The notes: generated by a model not told the origin, from the sequence alone. DNA of 64,000 nt from SXOA01 sp051004015 (GCA_051004015.1 JBPCKT010000055.1:1-64000); one strand, 5' to 3'. Numbered from the stretch's first letter, positions 37,130 to 46,289 are shown. Numbers and translations are program-made.

Positions 37130-37188
37130 GTCCGACAAAACCTAGATGCCTTCAGGCGATCCAAACTGTCCCTTCCAGGAGTCCCGTC

Positions 37189-37554
37189 ATGCCCCAGAAC
37201 GCCATCCACTGGTTCGAAATCCCGGCTCTCGACATCGACCGGGCGGTCAAGTTCTATAACCAGGTGCTGGGGTACGCCATGGCGCACTTCACCATGCAGA
37301 ACTGCACGATGGCGATGTTCCCCTGTGAAAGCGGAGTTGGCGGGGCGGTTTGCAAGCAGGATGACTTCCAGCCGAGCAAGCAGGGGTCTCTCGTCTACCT
37401 CGACTGCGGCCCGGACCTCAGCGTTGCCCTGGCCAAAGTTGAGGCGGCCGGCGGCAAGGTCGTCATGCCCAAGACGGCCATCGGCGAGCACGGGTTCATC
37501 GCCCTCTTCGTCGATACGGAAGGGAACAAAGTCGGCCTGCACTCGCACGCCTAG
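37189..37554 (+). CDS. VOC (glyoxalase/bleomycin-resistance) family protein
   Basis: A 121-residue protein of the vicinal oxygen chelate superfamily, starting at ATG 37189 with CCAGGAG about 7 bases upstream. The opening AIHWFEIPALDIDRAVKFYN is characteristic, and GEHGFIALFVDTEGNKVGLH holds the C-terminal metal-binding His and neighbours. The frame is open further upstream, but that part lies in the end of the methyltransferase gene and is not believed. The substrate of this small single-domain member is unknown. Confidence 0.9.
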   Translation: MPQNAIHWFEIPALDIDRAVKFYNQVLGYAMAHFTMQNCTMAMFPCESGVGGAVCKQDDFQPSKQGSLVYLDCGPDLSVALAKVEAAGGKVVMPKTAIGEHGFIALFVDTEGNKVGLHSHA

Positions 37555-37654
37555 CCGTTCATGCTTTATTGGCCGCTGCTGCGATTACGTTGCTTCGCAC
37601 CCGGGGAATCTCTATGCTGATTTTGGCAAGTACTTTCCTCCGAGGAGCCAAGCC

Positions 37655-38434
37655 ATGTCCCGAGCCTTTTCGTTCTTCCTGCTGGTGGTCTTCGCCTCGC
37701 TCGCGCCCGCCGCGGCTGTTGCCCAGTGGGGAGATGTAAAGATGTCGTTCGTCTATGCCGGCACTCCTCCGGCCGCCAAGGCAATGGCGGGTGTAAAGCC
37801 TGAATGCGCCCTTGTTCCGCCGGTGCCGGACGAAACTTGGGTCGTGAATCCCAAGGGAGGGGGAGTGCAGAATGTCGTCGTCTACCTGTTGCCCGACAAG
37901 GGTGTGACGCTGCCGATCCATCCGAGCTTCGACAAGGCCAAGGGGGCTTCCGTCCGCATCGACAATATCAAATGCCGCTTCGAGCCCCATGTCGCCATCA
38001 AATACACCAATCAGGATCTAGTTCTGGGAAACAAGGACGGCTTTGGGCACAACGTCAAAGGGGACTTCTTCAACTGCCTCGCCTTCAACGTGTTGATTCC
38101 GGCAGCGGGCGAAGTCAAGCGGAGAGCCGTCGAGGAAAAGCTGAATCAGCATGAACCAGCGGCAGGATTGCTGTCCTGCAATATCCATCCGCATATGAAG
38201 GGCTATCTCTTCATCCATTCCCATCCCTACTCCGGCGTCAGCGATGCCCTGGGGAATATCACGATCAAGAATGTCCCGCAAGGAGAATGGACCTTTGTCA
38301 TGTGGCACGAAGCGGGGGGGTACATCAAAGAGGGATTGCTCGGAGCAGCCCCAACGAAGTGGGCCAAGGGGCGCATCAAGGTCGACGTCAAGCCCAAGGT
38401 GGTGACGACGGTCCCAGCGGTCACGTTTAAGTAG
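37655..38434 (+). CDS. Secreted cupredoxin-like protein
   Basis: A 259-residue exported protein. The signal peptide MSRAFSFFLLVVFASLAPAA is cut near AVAQWG. The mature part has cupredoxin-like traits, with FGHNVKGDF and then the LLSCNIHPHMKGYL loop that places Cys, His, His and Met close together, as in type 1 copper sites. A C-terminal domain has VPQGEWTFVMWHEAGGY. Uncharacterised planctomycete proteins of this type are annotated as methylamine-utilisation or plastocyanin-like. ATG 37655 has GAGGAG about 8 bases upstream. It precedes a secreted phosphoesterase. Confidence 0.8.
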   Translation: MSRAFSFFLLVVFASLAPAAAVAQWGDVKMSFVYAGTPPAAKAMAGVKPECALVPPVPDETWVVNPKGGGVQNVVVYLLPDKGVTLPIHPSFDKAKGASVRIDNIKCRFEPHVAIKYTNQDLVLGNKDGFGHNVKGDFFNCLAFNVLIPAAGEVKRRAVEEKLNQHEPAAGLLSCNIHPHMKGYLFIHSHPYSGVSDALGNITIKNVPQGEWTFVMWHEAGGYIKEGLLGAAPTKWAKGRIKVDVKPKVVTTVPAVTFK

Positions 38435-38456
38435 GAAGCAGATAAGGATCAAATCA

Positions 38457-39425
38457 ATGCCTTTTGAAATTGTGGCGCGGCGGACCTTTCTGCTGCTCGC
38501 GCTATTCACCGCTCTGCTCCGTCCGCTAACGGCATGGGGGGCGGAGGCGGACCCGAACGAAGTCTTCACGGTGGTGCTGCTGCCGGATACCCAGTTTTAC
38601 CGCGAGAAATACCCGGATACTTACGTCCAGCAGACGCTGTGGATTCGCTCGCGGGTGAAGGAGGACAACCTCGAGTTCAGCATCGGCCTGGGGGACATTG
38701 TGCAGAACGCCGACCAGGAACAGCTGTGGAAAAACGCCAACCAGGCCGCCAGCACGCTCGACGGCGTGCTTCCCTACAGCATCGTCCCCGGCAATCACGA
38801 CCAGCTTGCCAAAGGAAAAATCCTCACGCGCGATACGTCCCTGTTCAACCAGTATTTCCCTGTCAGCCGCTATGAAGGCCAGAAGTGGTACGGCGGGCAC
38901 ATGGGAGACAAGAACGACAACAACTATTGCTTCTTTGAAGGTGCGGGCAAAAAGTTCCTGGTCCTCAGTCTGGAGTTTCATCCCACGGACGAAACGCTGG
39001 CTTGGGCGGCGGAGATCTGCCAGAAACACCCCCAGCACAACGTCATCGTGGCCACGCACAGCTATCTGGGGCTCAAGTCCCGCGTCGAGAGCCCGCTGAA
39101 GGGGTACGGCCTGGTGGGGAACAGCGGCGACGAGATGTGGGACAAGTTCGTCCGCAAGCAGCCGAACATCTTCATGGTCGCTTGTGGCCACGTCGGCGGC
39201 GTGAACATGCAGGTCAGTAAGAACGACGCCGGGGCGCCCGTCATCGAGCTGCTCACCGACTACCAGAACCTGAAAAACGGCGGCGACGGCTGGCTGCGGA
39301 CGATAAAGTTCGTGCCAGCCGAGAACAAGATTTATGTTACCGCCTACTCGCCGCTCCTGAAGGAATACAACCGGGATCCCAAGCACACGCACACGCTGGA
39401 TCTGGACTTCGCGAAGCTGCGGTGA
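38457..39425 (+). CDS. Secreted metallophosphoesterase
   Basis: A 322-residue calcineurin-type phosphoesterase. A signal sequence (RRTFLLLALFTALLRPLTA) leads into the domain. Metal-site motifs are VVLLPDTQFY for the first Asp, IGLGDIVQNAD for GDxxxx, VPGNHDQ for the GNHD block, and HSYLG and GHVGG for the last two His sites. The order is the standard D-x-H, GDxx, GNHD, H, GHxH-like one, although the last is GHVGG. It probably acts on phosphoesters outside the cytoplasm. It follows the cupredoxin-like gene by 22 bases on the same strand. Confidence 0.88.
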   Translation: MPFEIVARRTFLLLALFTALLRPLTAWGAEADPNEVFTVVLLPDTQFYREKYPDTYVQQTLWIRSRVKEDNLEFSIGLGDIVQNADQEQLWKNANQAASTLDGVLPYSIVPGNHDQLAKGKILTRDTSLFNQYFPVSRYEGQKWYGGHMGDKNDNNYCFFEGAGKKFLVLSLEFHPTDETLAWAAEICQKHPQHNVIVATHSYLGLKSRVESPLKGYGLVGNSGDEMWDKFVRKQPNIFMVACGHVGGVNMQVSKNDAGAPVIELLTDYQNLKNGGDGWLRTIKFVPAENKIYVTAYSPLLKEYNRDPKHTHTLDLDFAKLR

Positions 39426-39532
39426 GGAAGCTGGAAGCCCCGCGCCCTTTATGCTTGCTGGCCAATCGTCTATTCTGACGCAACGGCCAAAGCCCTTCAA
39501 ATGGCGGCCAACCATCTACCGGAGACTGACTC

Positions 39533-39886
39533 ATGAGTTATGGAGATCCGTCCACCAACCCCTATCAGACATCGACACCGGGATATATGCCTCCTCCGCA
39601 GCCGCAGGGTTCGCCGGTTCTGGCCATTATCTCCCTGGTCTGCGGCGTGCTGGGCGTTGTCACCACCTGTTGCTGCAGCATTTTTGGCCTTCCCGTCCCG
39701 ATTATCGCCATTGTTTGTGGCGGCATTGCATTGGCCCAGCCGAACTCCAGCGGCAAAGGAATGGCGATTGCGGGTGTTGTATTGGGCGTGCTTTGTGTCT
39801 TGCTGGCAATTGTCCTACTGATAATCGGGCTTGCCAACCCGGAATTTGGCCGACAGTTCCAAGACATGCAGCAGTTCAACAAGTAA
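39533..39886 (+). CDS. Small DUF4190-like membrane protein
   Basis: A 117-residue protein with a proline- and glutamine-rich N-terminus (PYQTSTPGYMPPPQPQG) and two hydrophobic segments (LAIISLVCGVLGVVTTCCC and GMAIAGVVLGVLCVLL), like DUF4190 proteins. GGAGA lies 7 bases upstream of the ATG at 39533. The role is unknown; it may be a membrane-anchoring or assembly protein. It precedes thiC by 92 bases with no obvious functional link. Confidence 0.82.
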   Translation: MSYGDPSTNPYQTSTPGYMPPPQPQGSPVLAIISLVCGVLGVVTTCCCSIFGLPVPIIAIVCGGIALAQPNSSGKGMAIAGVVLGVLCVLLAIVLLIIGLANPEFGRQFQDMQQFNK

Positions 39887-39978
39887 CTGCCTTTTGCCGC
39901 CTTCGCGCAGGTGCTGTAAAATGAGGCGGGACTTCCGCCCCGTTGTCGTTCGCTACTCCTATTTTGGCAGTTCAAGAA

Positions 39979-41325
39979 ATGTCCACCCAAATTGAGTCCG
40001 CCCGTGCCGGCCAGATCACCCCCGAGATGGAGTTCGTCGCCCAGCGCGAAGGGCTCACGCCGGAACTCATCCGCGACGAAGTTGCCATTGGCCGGATGGT
40101 CATCCCGGCCAACAAAGTCCATCTTGCCGGCCGCCTGGAGCCGATGGCCATCGGCATCGCCGCCACTTGCAAGATCAACGCCAACATCGGCAACTCGGCG
40201 GTGACCAGCAACGTCGAGGAAGAGCTCGACAAGCTGCACACGTCCGTCCATTACGGGGCGGATACCGTAATGGACCTTTCCACCGGCAAGGACATCGACC
40301 GCATCCGGGCGGCGATCATCGAGGCTTCGCCCGTTCCCATCGGCACGGTACCGATCTATCAGATGCTGGAAGAACTCGGCGGCAACATCGAGGACATGAA
40401 GCCGCAGCACTTCCTGGACATGGTTGAGCATCAGGCCAAGCAGGGGGTGGACTACATGACCGTCCACTGCGGCGTGCTGCTGGAACATCTGCACCTCACC
40501 ACCGGCCGGGTCACCGGCATCGTCAGCCGCGGGGGCTCGCTGATTGCCAAATGGATGATGGTCCACCGCAAGCAGAACCCCCTCTACGAGCATTTCGAGG
40601 ATCTCTGCGACATCATGCGGCAGTACGACGTCACCTGGTCCCTCGGCGACGGCCTCCGCCCCGGCAGCATCGCCGACGCCAGCGACGAAGCCCAGTTCGC
40701 GGAGCTCGACGCCCTTGGCGGGCTGGTCGAAAAAGGCTGGGCCAAGGGGACGCAGGTCATGGTCGAAGGGCCGGGGCACATCCCCATGGACCAGATCGAC
40801 ATGAACATCAAAAAGCAGATTGAAGTCTGCAAGGGTGCCCCCTTCTATGTCCTCGGCCCCCTCGTCACCGACATCGCCCCCGGCTACGACCACATTACCA
40901 GTGCCATCGGCGCGGCCCTGGCCGGCTGGAGCGGGGCCGCCATGCTCTGCTACGTCACGCCGAAGGAGCATCTCGGCCTCCCCAACCGCGAGGACGTAAA
41001 ACAAGGCGTCATCGCCTACAAAATCGCCGCCCACGCCGCCGACCTCGCCCGTCATCGCAAAGGAAGCCGCGACCGGGACGACGCCCTCAGCCGGGCCCGC
41101 TTCGCCTTCGACTGGAACGAGCAGTTCCGCCTCTCCCTCGACCCCGAAACGGCCCGCAGTTACCACGACGAAACACTCCCCCAGGACACCTTCAAATCCG
41201 CCCACTTCTGCAGCATGTGCGGCCCCAAATACTGCTCCATGAAGATCACCGAAGACATCCGCAAAATGGCGGACCAGGGAGAGCTCAGCGAGCTGCTCGC
41301 GATTGAACCGGTGGGTCAGAAGTAG
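39979..41325 (+). CDS. thiC: Phosphomethylpyrimidine synthase ThiC (short form)
   Basis: A 448-residue radical SAM enzyme that makes the thiamin pyrimidine from aminoimidazole ribotide. The C-terminal iron-sulfur motif is FCSMCGPKYCSM, C-x2-C-x4-C, and the substrate-binding motifs include GADTVMDLSTGKDI and GRVTGIVSRGGS. The length corresponds to the short bacterial/archaeal clade rather than the 631-residue E. coli form. ATG 39979 is chosen because it begins MSTQIES and homologues start here; the upstream TTG at 39943 is less likely. I see no thiamin pyrophosphate riboswitch in the 92-bp upstream region, unlike many thiC genes. Confidence 0.95.
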   Translation: MSTQIESARAGQITPEMEFVAQREGLTPELIRDEVAIGRMVIPANKVHLAGRLEPMAIGIAATCKINANIGNSAVTSNVEEELDKLHTSVHYGADTVMDLSTGKDIDRIRAAIIEASPVPIGTVPIYQMLEELGGNIEDMKPQHFLDMVEHQAKQGVDYMTVHCGVLLEHLHLTTGRVTGIVSRGGSLIAKWMMVHRKQNPLYEHFEDLCDIMRQYDVTWSLGDGLRPGSIADASDEAQFAELDALGGLVEKGWAKGTQVMVEGPGHIPMDQIDMNIKKQIEVCKGAPFYVLGPLVTDIAPGYDHITSAIGAALAGWSGAAMLCYVTPKEHLGLPNREDVKQGVIAYKIAAHAADLARHRKGSRDRDDALSRARFAFDWNEQFRLSLDPETARSYHDETLPQDTFKSAHFCSMCGPKYCSMKITEDIRKMADQGELSELLAIEPVGQK

Positions 41326-41337
41326 AGTCGTATCGCG

Positions 41338-41799
41338 ATGGAAAATGGCAAGATACGGGATTTAGTTGCTTCGTTTGACACTAAGGACAACTCAGTCCGC
41401 GAATCGGCCTGGCAACAATTGCGTGAATTGGATGAACAAGTGGTGCCATTTTTTGAGGAATTCTTTTCTCGTGCAAGACGCCTGGAAGCAAGACGAGACA
41501 TTGCATTTCATTGCATCGGATTCGCTCGGACAAACGAGACCGCATTTCGTATTGGGTTAACGGCGATCGCCGACAAGTCCTCAATTGTCCGCTACCGCGG
41601 TTGTTGCATACTTGCTTACTCACTCCGACCCGAAGCGGTCGAGCCACTTAAAAAGCTGCTCGTCCACTCTGACACGAAAACGGTTGCCGATGCGACGGCT
41701 GCCATTGACGCAATCGAAAACCAGAATCATCACCTTTTTATGGACCGTAGCCATTCGGGAAGGACTTTTTGGAAAGTATGCGAAACGGATTGGCCATAG
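41338..41799 (+). CDS. HEAT-repeat-like protein
   Basis: A 153-residue helical protein starting at ATG 41338, 12 bases after the thiC stop. Its sequence (DNSVRESAWQQLRELDEQVV, then SSIVRYRGCCILAYSLRPEAVEPLKKLL) matches alternating helices of HEAT-type repeats. Its role could be protein interaction. The spacing suggests cotranscription with thiC, but its AT-richer composition may mean a separate origin. No specific family is recognised. Confidence 0.7.
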   Translation: MENGKIRDLVASFDTKDNSVRESAWQQLRELDEQVVPFFEEFFSRARRLEARRDIAFHCIGFARTNETAFRIGLTAIADKSSIVRYRGCCILAYSLRPEAVEPLKKLLVHSDTKTVADATAAIDAIENQNHHLFMDRSHSGRTFWKVCETDWP

Positions 41800-41832
41800 C
41801 GATTGACTGAGCGTTTGTCGCGTCGAATTGGC

Positions 41833-41940
41833 GACTCGTTTACGAGTCCTCTCGCGAGCCAGCAGTGCCAAGGCGGATTGTGGTCCGCGTTTTTTGGCGC
41901 TACGACGTCTGCCCTGATGGCTCGCCACGGAGTGGCGGCC
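41833..41940. repeat. Group of short palindromes in a 250-bp intergenic gap
   Basis: The gap 41800-42049 has no gene. GACTCG/CGAGTC with loop TTTA lies at 41833-41848. CGCCAC/GTGGCG with loop GGA lies at 41923-41937. The second has the same GGA-loop style as the elements at 20098 and 50168. Confidence 0.55.
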
Positions 41941-42049
41941 TACTTTTCTTGCGGCAGCAAGACTCGGCTAAGCGCTGCGGTATAGTGGGGTTTAGGACTC
42001 GTCTTCTTAGCCAGTGCCACACCTGCAACCATGAGCTGGCTGGCGTGGC

Positions 42050-42940
42050 TCAGCGTGCCGGTTTGGCCTCGGGGCGGCGATTGGAGGTTTGAATCGCCTC
42101 GCTGGTGTCTGGCGAGGTGGGGTCACCTTTGCCGGTAGTGGCGACCTGCAACGCCAGCTTGAGTTGCTGGTTTTCGATCGCCAATTTGGTCATTTCATGC
42201 ACGATGGCTAGCTTGGTCTCCGCCGATTCGACTTGGGCTTTCAGTCGGGCATTCTCGCTGATCAGGGCCAGCATTTCCTTCGTGAGATGGGCCTGCTGGT
42301 GGAGCGTCTCGACTTGCGCCTCGAGTTTGGCCTTTTCGATCGCGATCTCGACGAAAGACTCCATCAGTTCTGATTTCTCTTCGTGAAACGCGGTCTGGGC
42401 TTCCAGCGAGGCCTCGAGCGCTGCATTCGTCGCGGTGAGCTCGACGATTAGCTCCCATGACAGTCCGCTGCGTTTCGCCGTCTCGCAGGCGCTTTGGCAA
42501 CAAGCGTCCTTGCAACAGGCCAATGATTCCTCGCAATCTTTCCCACAGCACTTCTCCGTTTCGCAGCACGCCGCGGCAAGATGCTGATGGGCGGCGCGGC
42601 GGACCGCGAACAGCTGCACACCCGCGTTCTGCGTGCAGGCAGCGGATGAAATGCCAAGCGGGACCGGGCAATCCGGGCAGACTTCAAAATCAAAATCGAT
42701 TCCAATCCGCTCAAAGTTCTGCGCGGCGCCTGTTTGGCTTTCGCACGCACCGACTTTCTTGAAGAGCCGGGAGACGAAGGGGATTTTGTCAAAAACGGGA
42801 ATGCCGCGCTCCACCGTGCTGCACTTGGGGCAGGCGGGTGCGGGGTCCTCACCACGCACCGCGATTGGTGTCAAAGCGGCTGCCAGGAGCAGAATTCCCC
42901 AAATCGTCGCCAGGAATCGATCGTTCATTGCCGTGGTCAT
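42050..42940 (-). CDS. Secreted Cys-rich coiled-coil protein
   Basis: A 296-residue protein. A signal peptide runs to about residue 30 (AALTPIAVRGEDPAP). A Cys-rich central part contains CPKC, CPDC and the run CCETEKCCGKDCEES-LACCKDACCQSACE, which may bind metal or form disulfides. From about residue 165 the sequence is a regular heptad coiled coil (LEAQVETLHQQAHLTKEML and similar) to the end. The ATG at 42940 has AAGGATG a few bases upstream. Related proteins are planctomycete-specific as far as I recognise. The role is unknown, possibly an envelope or stalk component. Confidence 0.72.
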   Translation of the reverse strand: MTTAMNDRFLATIWGILLLAAALTPIAVRGEDPAPACPKCSTVERGIPVFDKIPFVSRLFKKVGACESQTGAAQNFERIGIDFDFEVCPDCPVPLGISSAACTQNAGVQLFAVRRAAHQHLAAACCETEKCCGKDCEESLACCKDACCQSACETAKRSGLSWELIVELTATNAALEASLEAQTAFHEEKSELMESFVEIAIEKAKLEAQVETLHQQAHLTKEMLALISENARLKAQVESAETKLAIVHEMTKLAIENQQLKLALQVATTGKGDPTSPDTSEAIQTSNRRPEAKPAR

Positions 42941-43044
42941 AGTTCATCCTTGAAAGCAGAGGCGCGGGAGCCAAAACTGGTGCGGGGTATAGCCGCCGGA
43001 TGGACTCAGGGCAAGGCGAACTGCCGCTAGCATGCCGGACGCGC

Positions 43045-44280
43045 CTACTTCTCAACCTTCTCGAACGCCAGCGGCTCATCCGCCAGCGGGTCGGCGATGC
43101 GGATGGAGACATCACCCGCCAGCAGATGGTCGATGACCTGGCCGACGACTTCGGCCCGCCAGCCCATGGCGAGTGCGGGCAGCTCCCCTTCTTCGAAACC
43201 GCCGAGACCAAGCCGGTAGGCAATCAAGTCTCGCACGTCCTGGGCGGTTCCCACCAGGCTGGCGGCAACGGAAGCTTTGCGGCAGATGCTGCCCAGCGCC
43301 GTGCTGAGGAACTGGCCCAGCAGATTGAGCTGTGGACGGGAGTTCTTTCGTTCCGACTGCGGCAGGTCGTGGTCTTTCCGTTCCAGTGACCGCTCGATGA
43401 CGCTGGCAATCTTGGGCAGATGCCGCTGGACGCCGCTATGTTCCATGCCGCGGAGGGAGCGGATCCGCTTCGGGTCCGCCGTTTGCCGCTTGGCCAGCTC
43501 GATGATCAGGTCGTCGCGGAGGATGCGGCGCGGCGGGCAGTTTCGCTGCTGGGCTTCGGCGTCCCGCCACGTCCACAGGTCCCTAACGACGCCGAGCGTG
43601 CGACGGGACATGCCCGCCAGCCCGCCGACACGCCGCCACTTTTCCGTGCTGGCCTCCTGGGTTTCGACGTTCTCCTGCCAGGAGACGAGCTCCTCTGCCA
43701 ACCACGTCAGTCGCCCCATGCGATCGAGCTCGGCGTACAGCACGTCGCGAATAGCTTCCAAGTCCATCACGTCCAACAGGGCATATTCCAGTTGCCGCTG
43801 CGACAGGGGCCGCTTCCGCCAGTCGGTGCGAGTCTCGTCTTTGGATAGCGACTTGCCAAGCAGCTTATAAGCGAGGTTGCCGTACGAAGCCGGGTATTCG
43901 ATGCCGATCAACCCTGCCGCGAGCTGCACGTCGAACCAGCCGCTGGGTCGTTGCCCGACGGCCTTGTGGCAGAAGCGGAATTCCTCGCGCCCGGCATGAA
44001 CGAGAGTTTCCTTCCCCGGCGCGGCTAACAAATTCCAGAAGGGGGCCAGGTCGCCCACGGCAAACGGATCGATGATCGCCATCCGTCCCTGAGCGGCGAC
44101 TTGGATCAGGCAGAGCTCGGGCTGATAGCTGTCTTCGGAAACAAATTCCGTATCGAAGGCGATGACCTTCGCCCCCGCGATACAATCGCAAAAATCCCGT
44201 AAATCCTGGTCGGAAATGATGTTGTCGTACTGCACGCAGGGGCCTGAAAATCCGTTCGCAGAGCGGGAAATGAGATCCAA
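43045..44280 (-). CDS. rnd: Ribonuclease D family 3'-5' exonuclease with HRDC domain
   Basis: A 411-residue RNase D, which trims tRNA and other small RNA 3' ends. The DEDD exonuclease residues are in FDTEFVSEDSY, in VHAGREEFRF, and in LEYALLDVM (DEDDy). HRDC-like helices follow (about residues 210-290), including LRDDLIIELAKRQ. The start is ATG 44280; a GTG about 15 codons later (start VQYDNIISDQDL) is an alternative, because the first residues look poorly conserved. A short intergenic region with no clear promoter separates it from the kinase gene. Confidence 0.9.
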   Translation of the reverse strand: MDLISRSANGFSGPCVQYDNIISDQDLRDFCDCIAGAKVIAFDTEFVSEDSYQPELCLIQVAAQGRMAIIDPFAVGDLAPFWNLLAAPGKETLVHAGREEFRFCHKAVGQRPSGWFDVQLAAGLIGIEYPASYGNLAYKLLGKSLSKDETRTDWRKRPLSQRQLEYALLDVMDLEAIRDVLYAELDRMGRLTWLAEELVSWQENVETQEASTEKWRRVGGLAGMSRRTLGVVRDLWTWRDAEAQQRNCPPRRILRDDLIIELAKRQTADPKRIRSLRGMEHSGVQRHLPKIASVIERSLERKDHDLPQSERKNSRPQLNLLGQFLSTALGSICRKASVAASLVGTAQDVRDLIAYRLGLGGFEEGELPALAMGWRAEVVGQVIDHLLAGDVSIRIADPLADEPLAFEKVEK

Positions 44281-44408
44281 ACTCGACGATGAAAGCTTAA
44301 TCTACAAAGCAGATTGGTGCCAGTTGCTGTGGAATGGCTTGCTAGTGGCATGGAGAACGAAGGTGAGCCATAATTGAGTCGCTAATCTTCTTTGTTCAGC
44401 GAGCTCCC

Positions 44409-45629
44409 ATGAATGATCCCGTCGTGGCCATCGAACGCAGCGATCCTCCTCACGCGCCGGCGGGTGACCTGGAAGCCGGCGTGCAGATTGGCGACTTTCG
44501 CATCGAGCGGCGGCTTGGAGCGGGAGGCATGGGAATTGTCTACCAGGCTCGCCAGATTTCGCTCAACCGCCCGGTGGCGCTGAAGGTCCTTGGCCAGGCC
44601 CTCAGCCGCTCCGGGGACGTGACTCGCTTCCAGCGCGAGGCGCAGGCCGCGGCGCGCTTGAGGCATCCCTCGATTGCGCAAGTTTATTACATCGGACAGG
44701 ACCGCCACATCTGCTACATGGCAATGGAGCTTGTGGAGGGAATTTCACTGCGGCGAGTGCTCGATCGCCTGGGGACAACGACGACTGCCGACACCGGCCT
44801 CGACACCGCCGTGGAAGAAGATCTGGCTCATGAGCCGGAGGCGGCTGCAATTCGCTTCGACATGCCGACGGAGGCTTTGCATGACCGGCAGGCTCCACCG
44901 GCAACGCCACACGCGAATCCCTCCAACGACGTCAACCCCTATCTCTCGCCCAAGGCGCGCGAGCTGCGAACCGGCTTGGCCCACGTCCGCCGCTGCGCGG
45001 AAGTTGCCCGCGACGCTGCTCAGGCGATGGCTCACGCGCATGAGCAAGGGGTCATCCACCGCGACATCAAGCCGGACAATTTGCTGCTGGACCGCAAGGG
45101 CAAGGTGCATCTCATCGACTTCGGTGTAGCCCGATTTTTCGAGGACCAGGCAGTCACGTACACCGGCCAACTGGTGGGGACGCCGCTGTACATGAGCCCG
45201 GAGCAGGTCACTGGTCGCGGGGCCGTAGATGCCCGCACCGACATTTACTCGCTCGGCCTGGTGCTCTACGAGCTGCTCACGCTGCGGCCTCCCGTCGAAG
45301 CCACCAATCGCGAAAACCTGCTCCGCAACATCGTCACCAAACCGCTGCCCCCGTGTCCTGGCGCAACGCCGCGGTGCCTGAAGACCTGGCACGGATCGTT
45401 CATCGCGCGACCCAAAAGGACCCCGACCAGCGTTACCCCTCAGCCGTCGACATGGCGGCGGATCTTGATCGCTTCCTCTCCGGGAAGTCAGTCGTCGCGC
45501 CGCACTATTCCTACCGGCTCGACGAGCGGGAAATTGTCGCGGCTCGGCCAGGGGGCGTGGTGCTGGCGGCCTTCATCATTCTGCTGGTGTCGCTGTGTGC
45601 ATTCATGTTCCTGTGCAGCCTGGGATTGA
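44409..45629 (+). CDS. Serine/threonine kinase, first segment of a frameshifted gene
   Basis: Hanks-type kinase with GAGGMGIVYQA, VALKVL and the HRDIKPDNLLLD catalytic loop; IDFGVARF is the DFG. Its N-lobe to catalytic-loop region has an inserted acidic, Pro-rich segment of roughly 80 residues (about 118-200). The frame is good through MSPEQVTG up to KPLPPCPG, then turns to nonsense (CLKTWHGSFIARPKRTPT), and ends at 45629. The meaningful continuation lies in frame +2 from 45350. The break falls in a run of five C (45348-45352): six C would join the frames. It may be a sequencing error, a true mutation or a phase-variable tract. Confidence 0.85.
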   Translation: MNDPVVAIERSDPPHAPAGDLEAGVQIGDFRIERRLGAGGMGIVYQARQISLNRPVALKVLGQALSRSGDVTRFQREAQAAARLRHPSIAQVYYIGQDRHICYMAMELVEGISLRRVLDRLGTTTTADTGLDTAVEEDLAHEPEAAAIRFDMPTEALHDRQAPPATPHANPSNDVNPYLSPKARELRTGLAHVRRCAEVARDAAQAMAHAHEQGVIHRDIKPDNLLLDRKGKVHLIDFGVARFFEDQAVTYTGQLVGTPLYMSPEQVTGRGAVDARTDIYSLGLVLYELLTLRPPVEATNRENLLRNIVTKPLPPCPGATPRCLKTWHGSFIARPKRTPTSVTPQPSTWRRILIASSPGSQSSRRTIPTGSTSGKLSRLGQGAWCWRPSSFCWCRCVHSCSCAAWD

Positions 45630-46123
45630 TGATGGGAACCATGTTCCTGGGGACCATGAGCTCCGTGGGAGCGACGATGATGGGAGTTCAAATGGTGATG
45701 GCGGGGACCATCCTGGGGGTGGGGATTTTCGTTTCGCGCGGTCTGCTGGCGGCAGAGGTCTGGGCTCGCTGGGTCGGTTTCGTGTTGCTCGCTCTTTTGT
45801 GCCTGGCCTCGGTGGCCGGCATGGGTGGAGTGGGAATGATGACTTTCGCCGTTGGGGCCGAAGTCGAAGCGCAGTCCAAAGCGTCCCGATCTCGTTCCGC
45901 GAGCGAGGGGAAAAGCGATTCGGTGCCGGAGGAGGGTTCGCCATTTCCCGTGAAGAATTTCGTCTGGGGGATGATGGCGTTTTATGCCTTCCCGCTGGTG
46001 ATGGGTCTGCTACTCGGTGCGGCGGGACTTTGGGGTTTGCTGAATCGCAAGTCCGGAGAATGGTTTCATTTCGCAGCCCAAATCCGGCTGGAACATCGGC
46101 AATTGAAAGAGCAATTCCAATAG
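45353..46123 (+). CDS. Kinase C-terminal segment with several membrane helices, second part of the frameshifted gene
   Basis: This reading frame continues the kinase after the C tract: SWRNAAVPEDLARIVHRATQ then KDPDQRYPSAVDMAADLDRF. These are the final helices of the kinase domain. After about residue 60 come hydrophobic helices (VVLAAFIILLVSLCAFMFLC and others) and a charged C-terminus. The GTG at 45353 opens the frame but is not a believable natural start on its own. With the first segment it makes a protein of about 571 residues (44409-46123). Confidence 0.82.
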   Translation: MSWRNAAVPEDLARIVHRATQKDPDQRYPSAVDMAADLDRFLSGKSVVAPHYSYRLDEREIVAARPGGVVLAAFIILLVSLCAFMFLCSLGLMMGTMFLGTMSSVGATMMGVQMVMAGTILGVGIFVSRGLLAAEVWARWVGFVLLALLCLASVAGMGGVGMMTFAVGAEVEAQSKASRSRSASEGKSDSVPEEGSPFPVKNFVWGMMAFYAFPLVMGLLLGAAGLWGLLNRKSGEWFHFAAQIRLEHRQLKEQFQ

Positions 46124-46289
46124 CCGATTTTCGTTTCCAGCTTCCATGTTCTCCCCCAATCTCGGCTGGACGAGGGCGAACTCCTCTGGTGGCCCGCGAT
46201 TTGCCTACTTTGGGCCAAGGAATTGGCAGGGCTGCCAAATCGGCTCAAAATCGAGGCTGCGAGGAGAAAAACGCCCCCGCTAACCTCAA

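Noticed and set aside
39565..41205. A 546-codon open frame on the minus strand
   Set aside because: It is antisense to thiC and the small membrane protein and shows only GC-driven openness.
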